NCBI RefSeq assembly: GCF_002939475.1
Contig: NZ_PKFQ01000001.1
Coordinates: forward strand, 6,321,001 to 6,385,000
Length of the DNA: 64,000 bases
Source: Streptomyces cinnamoneus
Lineage (GTDB): Bacteria > Actinomycetota > Actinomycetes > Streptomycetales > Streptomycetaceae
Direction: 5' to 3'
Shown: one piece after another, positions 50,549 through 64,000 of the stretch
How the letters are laid out: every line of letters begins with the position of its first letter
Numbering within the stretch: the stretch's first letter is position 1
The notes under the pieces: model-generated
The model's database searches: none
Told to the model about the DNA's origin: nothing
The model's input: only the letters and a program-made list of their open reading frames with translations
Position numbers and translations under genes: made by a program

Positions 50549-51682
50549 TTATGGGCGACGGCCGCTCGCGAAGTCCGCCGCCGTCCACGCCATCCCCACC
50601 GCACCGTCGAGGACGGCCCGTTCCGCCGCCGGGGAGACCGCCGCCTCCGCGAACTCCGGTTCGTGCGGGCCGCAGGCGCCACCCGTGATGTCCAGCACCG
50701 GGTGGATCGTGGGCACCACGTGCGAGACGTTGCCCATGTCGGTGCAGGCGAAGGCGTCGCGCTGCTGCGGTTCGGGCCGTCCCAGCTCCCGGGCGTTGGC
50801 CCGCCAGAGGGCGATCAGCTCCGGGTCGGTGCGGAAGTCCAGATAGTCCGGCTCGGGCCGGGTGAGCGTCACCTCGCAGCCCGTGGCCAGGGCCCCCGCC
50901 CGGAAGCACGCCTCGACCCGCTCCCGCAGCTCCCGCAGGTCCTCGGCGGCCGACGCCCGGATCTCGTACTCGGCCGTCGCCCGGTCGGGGATGGCGTTCG
51001 GCGCCGTGCCCGCGCTCGTCGTCACGCCGTGCACCTTCCAGTGCGGCGGCAGCTGCTGGCGCAGCAGCCCCAGCGCCACCTGGGCGACCGTCAGGGCGTC
51101 CGCGGCGTTGCGGCCCTCGTGCGGATTGAGGCTGGGGTGGGCGGACCGTCCCCGGTAGGCGACGGAGAGCGTGCCGAGCGCGAACGAGCGGAACTCGGCG
51201 ACCTCGAACGGGCACGGGTGCACCATCATCGCCGCGTCCACCCCGTCGAAGGCGCCGGCGTCCAGCAGCAGCGCCTTGCCCGCGCCGCGCTCCTCGGCCG
51301 GGGTGCCCAGGACCCGTACGGTCAGGCCCAGTTCGGCGGCGTACGGCGCGAGCGCGAGCGCCGCCCCGACGCCGGCGGCGGCGATCAGGTTGTGGCCGCA
51401 GGCGTGGCCGAGCCCCGGCAGGGCGTCGTACTCACAGGCGATGGCCACGGTGACCGGGCCCGACCCCACGGTCGCCGAGAACGCCGTCTCCAGGCCATGT
51501 GCCGGGGCCGTGACCGCGAAGCCGTGCTCGCGCAGCGCCTCGGCGCACCAGGCCGCCGCGCGGTGCTCGGCGAAGGCCGTCTCGGGGTGCCCGTGGATGC
51601 GGCGGCTGAGCGTCAGGAGCTGCTCGCGGTGGGCCGAAACGCGCTCACGCATGGCGGATTTGAGGCCCTCGGCCACGGTCAT
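50549..51682 (-). CDS. M20 family amidohydrolase (aminobenzoyl-glutamate/acyl-amino-acid type)
   Basis: A 377-residue dinuclear metallopeptidase-fold hydrolase. Metal and catalytic motifs are ACEYDALPGLGHACGHNLI, LGTPAEERGAGKALLLD (catalytic Glu), MVHPCP, and the dimerisation domain with GRSAHPSLNPHEGRNAADAL. TDMGNVSHVVPTIHP is the last metal region. It removes an acyl or aryl amide from amino acids. It is divergent from the siderophore NRPS, and the iron box in between could control both. It might hydrolyse the aryl-amino-acid amide of a siderophore; this is inference from position. Confidence 0.92.
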   Translation of the reverse strand: MTVAEGLKSAMRERVSAHREQLLTLSRRIHGHPETAFAEHRAAAWCAEALREHGFAVTAPAHGLETAFSATVGSGPVTVAIACEYDALPGLGHACGHNLIAAAGVGAALALAPYAAELGLTVRVLGTPAEERGAGKALLLDAGAFDGVDAAMMVHPCPFEVAEFRSFALGTLSVAYRGRSAHPSLNPHEGRNAADALTVAQVALGLLRQQLPPHWKVHGVTTSAGTAPNAIPDRATAEYEIRASAAEDLRELRERVEACFRAGALATGCEVTLTRPEPDYLDFRTDPELIALWRANARELGRPEPQQRDAFACTDMGNVSHVVPTIHPVLDITGGACGPHEPEFAEAAVSPAAERAVLDGAVGMAWTAADFASGRRP

Positions 51683-51754
51683 GTTCAGCTCCAGTGTCTA
51701 CGGTGTCCCGGCGGGCCCGCGCGGCGCGGGGCCACTCTCACAAGCGATCAAAAA

Positions 51755-51776
51755 ATAGCTTAGGCTTACCTAAGCT
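51755..51776. promoter_or_regulatory. Iron box upstream of the NRPS
   Basis: AGCTTAGG-CTTA-CCTAAGCT is a perfect 8-bp-arm palindrome (51757-51776) containing the TTAGGCTTACCTAA core of an iron box. It lies between the divergent M20 gene and the NRPS, 60 bp before the NRPS start. TAAGCT at its end could be the NRPS -10. Confidence 0.82.
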
Positions 51777-51836
51777 GACGCACCGGGGGGTCCGGTGTGA
51801 CCAGGAACGTTTGCCATATACCGGGAGTCCCCACGC

Positions 51837-59027
<7,191 letters not shown>

Positions 59028-59031
59028 CCCC

Positions 59032-59247
59032 ATGAGCGACGCACCCGCCAACCCCTTCGACGGCGACGGGGAGTTCCTCGTCCTCGTCAACGCCGAGGGG
59101 CAGCACAGCCTCTGGCCGGGCTTCGCCCCCGTGCCCGAGGGCTGGAGCATCGCCCACGGGCCCTGCGAGCGGCAGCCCGCCCTCGACTGGATCACCGAGC
59201 ACTGGACCGACCTGACGCCGGCCGGCACGGCCTCGGTGGCCCCGTGA
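59032..59247 (+). CDS. MbtH-like protein
   Basis: A 71-residue MbtH-family partner that binds NRPS adenylation domains and makes them soluble or active. The conserved residues are all here: NPFD at the start, VLVNAEGQHSLWP (SLWP core), PVPEGWSIAHGP and DWITEHWTDL. It starts 4 nt after the NRPS stop, and its stop overlaps the exporter start (GTGA), so the three are coupled. It probably serves both A domains of this enzyme. Confidence 0.97.
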   Translation: MSDAPANPFDGDGEFLVLVNAEGQHSLWPGFAPVPEGWSIAHGPCERQPALDWITEHWTDLTPAGTASVAP

Positions 59248-60662
59248 GGGGGATCGACCCGCGCGTCGCCGTCGTGATCGTCTACACGGCGGCGATGTGC
59301 ATGAACGGGCTCGACTCCACCATCGTCAACCCGGCGCTGCTCACCATCGCCGGGGACTTCGGCGAACCGGTGTCGGCCGCCAACACCGTCGAGGTCGCCT
59401 TCCTCGTGGCGCTGGCCGTCGCCCTGCCCGTGGCGGGCTGGCTCGGCGACCGCCTCGGCGTCAAGAAGGTCTTCCTCGGGTCCCTGGCCGTCTTCACCGC
59501 CGCCTCCGCCGCCTGCGGACTCGCCCAGGACCTGCCGGCCCTGGTCCTCGCGCGCGTCGTGCAGGGCGTCGCGGGCGGCCTGCTGACGCCGGTGGGGATG
59601 ACGCTGCTCTTCCGGGCCTTCCCGCCGCACGAGCGGATGAAGCTGTCCAAGGTGCTCATCGTGCCGACCGCGCTGATGCCGGCGCTGGGCCCGCCGCTCG
59701 GGGGCTTCCTGACCGAACACCTCTCCTGGCACTGGCTGTTCTTCGTCAACGTGCCGATCGGCGCGGCCGCCGTGCTGACCGGCGTCGTGGGGCTGCGGGA
59801 GCACAAGGAGGACGCCGAGGGCTTCGACCTGACGGGCTTCCTGCTGGCGACCCCCGCCCTGGGGCTGCTGACCTACGCGCTGGGCTTCGGCCCCACGCAC
59901 GGCTGGGGGGCGCCCTCCGTCCTGGTCTGCGGACCGCTCGGGCTCGCGCTGCTGGCCGCCGGATGCGTCCACCTGCTCAGGGCGCAGACGCCGCTGCTGC
60001 GGCTGCGGCTGCTCGCCGACAGGGTGTTCGCCTCCGCCACCGTCCTCGCGCTGGTCACCTCGGCGGGCCTGATGGGCGTGCTCTTCGCCTTCCCGCTGCT
60101 CTACCAGGCGGCGCTCGGCGCCTCGGCCCTGGACGCGGGGCTGAGCGTCTTCCCCGAGGCGCTCGGACTGATGCTGGCCTCCCAGGTGGCCGACCGGCTG
60201 ATGCCCCGGCTCGGCCCCCGGTGGCTGGCCGTGCCCGCCCTGGTGCTGGCGACGGCCGTCTTCGGCGCCCTGGCCGTACCGGGCGTGGCCGAGCACACCT
60301 GGGCGGTGCGGGCGCTGATGTTCTGCGTCGGCCTGGTGCTGGGCACGGCCGTGCTCACCGTCCAGATCGCCGGGTTCGCGGACGTCCCGCCGCCGGCCAT
60401 GGGCCAGGCCATGGCGCTGTTCACCATCGTGCGCACCCTGGGCGGCGCGCTCGGCATCGCCGCCACCGCCGCGGTGATCTCCGCCTGGGGCGGCTCCGGC
60501 ACGCACGACGCGGCCCCGGGCCCGTACCGGGCCGCCATCGCGGTCACCGCGGGCCTCGTCGCCCTCGGCGCGCTGTGCGCCCTGCGCATGCCCAAGGAGG
60601 CCCCGGCGCCGCCGCCCTTCGACGACGAGCCGGAGGGCGAGGAGATGCCGGCCGCGGCCTGA
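59244..60662 (+). CDS. DHA2-family MFS exporter, probable siderophore efflux
   Basis: A 472-residue membrane protein with about 14 transmembrane segments. The first has the DHA2 motif MNGLDSTIVNPALLTI. Motif A-like GWLGDRLGVKKVF follows, and motif C-like LMPALGPPLGGFL is present. The C-terminal tail is acidic (DDEPEGEEM). The GTG start overlaps the mbtH stop. Coupling to the NRPS and MbtH-like genes points to export of the finished siderophore, as EntS does for enterobactin. Confidence 0.92.
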   Translation: MRGIDPRVAVVIVYTAAMCMNGLDSTIVNPALLTIAGDFGEPVSAANTVEVAFLVALAVALPVAGWLGDRLGVKKVFLGSLAVFTAASAACGLAQDLPALVLARVVQGVAGGLLTPVGMTLLFRAFPPHERMKLSKVLIVPTALMPALGPPLGGFLTEHLSWHWLFFVNVPIGAAAVLTGVVGLREHKEDAEGFDLTGFLLATPALGLLTYALGFGPTHGWGAPSVLVCGPLGLALLAAGCVHLLRAQTPLLRLRLLADRVFASATVLALVTSAGLMGVLFAFPLLYQAALGASALDAGLSVFPEALGLMLASQVADRLMPRLGPRWLAVPALVLATAVFGALAVPGVAEHTWAVRALMFCVGLVLGTAVLTVQIAGFADVPPPAMGQAMALFTIVRTLGGALGIAATAAVISAWGGSGTHDAAPGPYRAAIAVTAGLVALGALCALRMPKEAPAPPPFDDEPEGEEMPAAA

Positions 60663-60671
60663 CACCCCCGG

Positions 60672-60716
60672 CGCGTGAGGTCCCGACCGGCGGTCGCCGG
60701 TCCGGGACCTCACGCG
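60672..60716. terminator. Bidirectional hairpin terminator
   Basis: A 14-bp perfect stem (CGCGTGAGGTCCCG with its complement), whose loop holds a further 5-bp stem, between the convergent exporter and esterase genes. Confidence 0.85.
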
Positions 60717-60728
60717 TTCGCGGCGCCC

Positions 60729-61958
60729 TTACCGCCGCCCCAGCAGTCCCACGAGCCCGTCGGCCAGCCCGCCGCGCCAGCAGGCGTAGTCGTGGCCGCC
60801 GTTGAACTCGTCATAGACCACGTCGTAGCCCCGCGCCTCCAGCACGTTGCGCAGGTGCCGGTTCTGCGGGAGCAGCATCCACTCCTGCAGGCCCACCTCA
60901 AGGTGGAAGCGGACCGGCAGCCGCTCGCTGATCGCGTACTGCCGGGTCAGCCACTCGCTGCCGCCGTCGAACTCGGTCCCGTCCGGCCACCAGAAGGAGC
61001 CCGACTGGGAGAGGGCGTTGCCGAACCGCTCCGGCCTGCGGAAGGCGGCGAAGGCCGCCGTCAGACCGCCCGCGCTCTGCCCCGCCACCACCGTGCGCGC
61101 CGGATCCCGTGTCGCCCCGTACGCACGGGCGGCCCAGGGCAGCAGGACGTCCGCGAGCCAGTCGACGAACTCCTCGCTGCAACTCAGGTCGGCCATGCGC
61201 CGGGCGCGGCCCATCGTCTCCACCATGAGCGTCACGGTCGGCGGGATGCGGCCGTCGGCGAGGAGGCCGTCCAGGGTGTCGCCGAAGCCCAGCACCGGGC
61301 CCCACATCTCGCCGTCGAGCAGCACCGCGACGGCGTACGGCCCGTCGCCCGGCGCGTGCCCGGCGGGCAGGTGCACGCCCACGCGCCGGCCGTCGACCTC
61401 CGCGGCGACGCGCTCGCCGCGCGGTACGGACTCCCGCGGCGCGGCGAAGTCACTGGCGGGCGCGTCGGGCAGCTCCATGACGGACGAGGGGTTGCGGCCG
61501 TCGCGGGAGGGCAGCACCGGGCCCGCGGCCAGCGGGTCGGGCAGGGCGGTGTCCAGGACGCGCAGCCAGCTTCGGCGGTCCGTGCGCAGGGCGTCCTCGC
61601 GGGCGCCGCGGTGCACCGAGAACTGGTACGACGCGCGGTGGTCGGCCCGCAGCCGGTGGCTGAGGGCCCACACGTCCGTGCCGGGCACCTTCGCCATGAG
61701 GTGGGGGGTCAGGTCGTGGGCGTGCCGGTCCTTGTCGGTGACGGTGTGGAGGAGGGCCAGTACGGCGTCCGCCGGGGCGGTGGGATCGTCGCGCCACACG
61801 AAGGTGACGAGGCGCCAGGCGTCGTTCCCTTCGGGGTCGGGCTCGACGAGGGGCGTGCCGGTGACGGCGGTGCGCCGCCAGAAGTCTTCCAGCGCGCCGG
61901 GGCTTTCGGCCTGCACCGCTGCGGCGAGGTCCTGGAGTATCGGGCTGTGCAGCTCCAC
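60729..61958 (-). CDS. Enterochelin-esterase-like hydrolase (Fes type)
   Basis: A 409-residue cytoplasmic esterase that opens trilactone ferri-siderophores to release iron. The N-terminal Fes domain (ALEDFWRRTAVTGTPLVEP, VTFVWRDDP) precedes the alpha/beta hydrolase. The latter shows VAVLLDGEMWGPVLGFGD, the nucleophile in VVAGQSAGGLTAAFAA and the His in FNGGHDYACWRGGL. The presence of Fes supports a cyclic ester product from the NRPS. It is convergent with the exporter and lies just downstream of the permease gene on the same strand. Confidence 0.94.
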   Translation of the reverse strand: MELHSPILQDLAAAVQAESPGALEDFWRRTAVTGTPLVEPDPEGNDAWRLVTFVWRDDPTAPADAVLALLHTVTDKDRHAHDLTPHLMAKVPGTDVWALSHRLRADHRASYQFSVHRGAREDALRTDRRSWLRVLDTALPDPLAAGPVLPSRDGRNPSSVMELPDAPASDFAAPRESVPRGERVAAEVDGRRVGVHLPAGHAPGDGPYAVAVLLDGEMWGPVLGFGDTLDGLLADGRIPPTVTLMVETMGRARRMADLSCSEEFVDWLADVLLPWAARAYGATRDPARTVVAGQSAGGLTAAFAAFRRPERFGNALSQSGSFWWPDGTEFDGGSEWLTRQYAISERLPVRFHLEVGLQEWMLLPQNRHLRNVLEARGYDVVYDEFNGGHDYACWRGGLADGLVGLLGRR

Positions 61959-62010
61959 TGGTTTCCTTTCGGTGGCGGGTGCCGTGGGGAGGGGGCCCCG
62001 GTCCCGCCCT

Positions 62011-62088
62011 TTCGCCGTTTCCCGGGGCTGCGCCCCAGACCCCGGGCCGCGCTTCGCGCGGTGTCCTCAAGCGCCGGACGGGCTGAAG
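62011..62088. repeat. Common Streptomyces intergenic repeat-like element
   Basis: Contains two hairpins (GGGGCTGCGCCCC and CGCGCTTCGCGCG), then TCCTCAAGCGCCGGACGGGCTGA. This combination recurs between genes in many Streptomyces genomes. Here it separates the permease and esterase genes and may act as a terminator or mRNA stabiliser. The identification comes from general familiarity with such sequences. Confidence 0.55.
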
Positions 62089-62092
62089 AGCG

Positions 62093-64000
62093 TCACACCC
62101 GCGTCGCCGCCGACCGTCCCAGCAGGACCCACAGCAGGAACGGTCCGCCGAGCACGGTCGTCACGATGCCGACCGGCACCTCGACGCCGTCGAAGACGAT
62201 CCGCCCCACCGTGTCCGCCAGGACGATGAGCACGGCCCCCGTGAGCATCGAACCCACCACCGGCACCCGCAGCGGCCCCGCCAGCCGCCCCGCGATGACG
62301 GGGGAGGCGAGCGCCACGAAGCCCACCGGCCCGCAGATGCCCACGGCCAGTCCCGCAAGCCCCACCGACAGCAGCAGGCACACCAGCCGCACCCGCCCCG
62401 GCGCGACGCCCAGCGAGGACGCCGTGGAGTCGTCGAAGCGCAGCACGTTCAGCTGCCGGGCGACGACGAGCGCGAGCGGCACCAGCACCGCCAGGCCGAT
62501 GAGCACCGGCGTGGCCACCGAGTAGCCGCGCCCGTTGAGGCTGCCGGAGGTCCAGACGTAGAGCGAACTGGCCGCGTTGAGCGAGCGGCGGGAGAGCACG
62601 ACCTGGGTGACGGCGGAGGCGAGCGCCGACATGGCGAGCCCCACCACGAGGACGCGGTAGCCGCGCTGGCCGAGGCCGCCGGAGACCGTGGTGACGACGA
62701 GGACGGCCGCGAGCGCGCCGACCGGGCCCGCCCACCAGGCCCCGAACGTGCCGGTGAGTGTCGTCGACAGCAGCACGGCGGCGGTGGCGCCGTCGTTGAC
62801 GCCCAGCAGTTCGGGCGTGGCGAGGCGGTTGCGGGCGAGGGTCTGGGTGAGGCAGCCGGCGAGCCCGAGGGCCGCGCCGGCGGTGAGCCCGGCGACGATC
62901 CGGCCGAGCCGGAACTTCTGCACGAGCAGGACGTCGAAGCGGTCGCCGGAGCCGAAGACGGCGTTGAACGTGCGGCTCAGGCTCATCTCGCTCTGACCGG
63001 CGTAGGCGGAGAGCACCACGGCGGTCACGAGCAGGGCGGCCAGGAACAGGGCCGCCAGTGCGGCACGGCGCGGCAGCAGCACCGACAGGGTGCCGCGCCG
63101 CAGGACCAGGCTGTCGGTGTCCGCGGCCCCGGCGTCCGCCGTGCGGGGCGTCCCCAGCCGGGGGAGGAGCCGCCGGGCGGGCTTGGCGCTCTCCTCCGTG
63201 GCGGGGTCGGTCATGCCCATCGCGCCGAGCCGCTTGGAGCGGACGATGCCGATGAGGACCGGGGCGCCGACGAGGGCGATGATGACGGAGACCGGCGCCT
63301 CGAAGGGGCGGGAGACCACCCGGGCGAGGACGTCGGCCCCGGTCAGCACGCCCGCGCCGACGAGTCCGGCGAGGAGGATCTGGGCGGTGAGCCGGGGGCC
63401 GGTGACGGCGCGGGCGAGGAAGCCCGCGAGCAGGCCCAGGAAGGAGACGGGCCCCACCAGCGCCACCGCCGAGGCGGTGAGCAGGGTGACGGCCACGGCG
63501 ACGACCACGCGGATGACCGAGGGCCGGTGGCCGAGTCCGCGGGCGAGGTCGTCGCCGAGGGCGAGGGCGGACAGCGGCCGCGCGACGAGCAGGGCCACGA
63601 GGAAGCCCAGGGCGAGGACCGGCAGCAGGCTCTTCAGTTCGGAGTAGCCCTCGACGCCCGCGAGCGAGCCGAGGACCCAGAAGCGGAAGCGGTCGTAGGT
63701 CTCGGCGGAGTTGACGATGACGACGCTGGTGACGCCGCCGAACGTGGCGCCGAGTGCGGACCCGGCCAGGACCAGGCGCATCGGTGAACCACCGCCCCGG
63801 CGGCCCGCGATGAGCAGGACGAGCCCGCTGGCGGCGACGGCGCCGCCGAACGCCCACAGCAGGTGCCCGTAGCCGCTCGTCACCCCCAGGAAGGCGATGC
63901 CGGTGACGACGCCGAGCGAGGCGCCGGCGTTGACGCCGAGCAGGCCCGTCTCGGCGAGGGGGTTGCGGGTGACGGCCTGGAGGAGGCTGCCGGAGGTGCC
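62093..64000 (-). CDS. Iron-siderophore ABC permease, two fused FecCD domains, 5' end cut
   Basis: At least 635 residues are visible; the frame is open to the window edge. Two FecCD-type halves are fused in tandem, as in FhuB. The first begins with GTSGSLLQAVTRNPLAETGLLG and the second repeats with QTLARNRLATPELLGV. Each half has about ten hydrophobic segments and a C-terminal-type GRLAGPLRVP or similar coupling loop. It moves a ferri-siderophore through the membrane with an ATPase that is not in the window. It is upstream of the Fes gene, with the repeat-like element between them. Confidence 0.93.
   Translation of the reverse strand, partial: GTSGSLLQAVTRNPLAETGLLGVNAGASLGVVTGIAFLGVTSGYGHLLWAFGGAVAASGLVLLIAGRRGGGSPMRLVLAGSALGATFGGVTSVVIVNSAETYDRFRFWVLGSLAGVEGYSELKSLLPVLALGFLVALLVARPLSALALGDDLARGLGHRPSVIRVVVAVAVTLLTASAVALVGPVSFLGLLAGFLARAVTGPRLTAQILLAGLVGAGVLTGADVLARVVSRPFEAPVSVIIALVGAPVLIGIVRSKRLGAMGMTDPATEESAKPARRLLPRLGTPRTADAGAADTDSLVLRRGTLSVLLPRRAALAALFLAALLVTAVVLSAYAGQSEMSLSRTFNAVFGSGDRFDVLLVQKFRLGRIVAGLTAGAALGLAGCLTQTLARNRLATPELLGVNDGATAAVLLSTTLTGTFGAWWAGPVGALAAVLVVTTVSGGLGQRGYRVLVVGLAMSALASAVTQVVLSRRSLNAASSLYVWTSGSLNGRGYSVATPVLIGLAVLVPLALVVARQLNVLRFDDSTASSLGVAPGRVRLVCLLLSVGLAGLAVGICGPVGFVALASPVIAGRLAGPLRVPVVGSMLTGAVLIVLADTVGRIVFDGVEVPVGIVTTVLGGPFLLWVLLGRSAATRV

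Noticed and set aside
62011..62088. A mobile element or CRISPR repeat
   Set aside because: A single copy in the window with hairpins and no terminal repeats or transposase; it matches common intergenic Streptomyces sequence.

Overview
The window looks like part of a Streptomyces chromosome. Base composition is very GC-rich with strong third-position GC, GTG and TTG starts are common, and there are typical Streptomyces families: a WhiJ-like HTH/DUF397/ATPase triad, an SSI-type protease inhibitor, Tat-exported enzymes, MurT/GatD, an MbtH-like protein and DmdR-type iron boxes. Nothing looks like a prophage, integrase, insertion sequence or CRISPR array. The biotin-synthase-family gene at the left edge and the iron-siderophore permease at the right edge are both cut by the window.

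Left third (1-24 kb). After the bioF-like fragment comes the regulatory triad (1041-2869), then a secreted NlpC/P60 hydrolase behind a c-di-AMP (ydaO) riboswitch, then a ClpP paralogue divergent from a solitary Phd/YefM antitoxin across a TGTACA operator. A urease operon ureABCFGD without ureE follows (5493-10254). Next are a secreted tripeptidyl-aminopeptidase-like hydrolase with an SSI-type inhibitor, a CtaG-like membrane protein, phosphofructokinase, the gatD/murT operon for peptidoglycan amidation, peptide deformylase, and a TetR/acyl-CoA dehydrogenase divergent pair with clear palindromic operators. At 20.8-22.6 kb lies the most unusual locus: a Ro60-like TROVE protein preceded by a non-coding RNA whose central part is a circularly permuted tRNA mimic closed by a long terminal helix. 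This is a bacterial Y RNA (YrlA type).

Middle (22.6-49 kb). This part has a Sfp-type phosphopantetheinyl transferase, a secreted cholesterol oxidase, a type II thioesterase, a PIG-L deacetylase fused to a lectin-like beta-propeller and a divergent stand-alone propeller, a GNAT acetyltransferase, a DUF1023 hydrolase, an ArsR-like regulator with its MFS transporter, a secreted phospholipase D and a D,D-carboxypeptidase. Then comes a reverse-strand set of glycosyltransferase, WS/DGAT-like acyltransferase and hydrolase (possible glycolipid locus), a second tripeptidyl-aminopeptidase-like enzyme, a class V PLP enzyme, a probable toxin-antitoxin pair, a glutamine-synthetase-like plus amidohydrolase pair matching the two halves of fungal FluG, and a secreted beta-lactamase-fold serine hydrolase.

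Right end (49.3-64 kb). This is an iron-regulated catecholate-type siderophore locus: an iron-box-controlled substrate-binding lipoprotein, an M20 amidohydrolase divergent from a two-module NRPS (C-A-T-C-A-T-TE) with an iron box between them, an MbtH-like protein, a DHA2 exporter, an enterochelin-esterase-like hydrolase and a fused double-length FecCD permease. The adenylation domains read as a basic residue (probably Arg) and Thr, so the predicted product resembles griseobactin (dihydroxybenzoyl-Arg-Thr trilactone). Dihydroxybenzoate genes and the transporter ATPase are not in the window. The phosphopantetheinyl transferase at 22.6 kb could prime the carrier domains.
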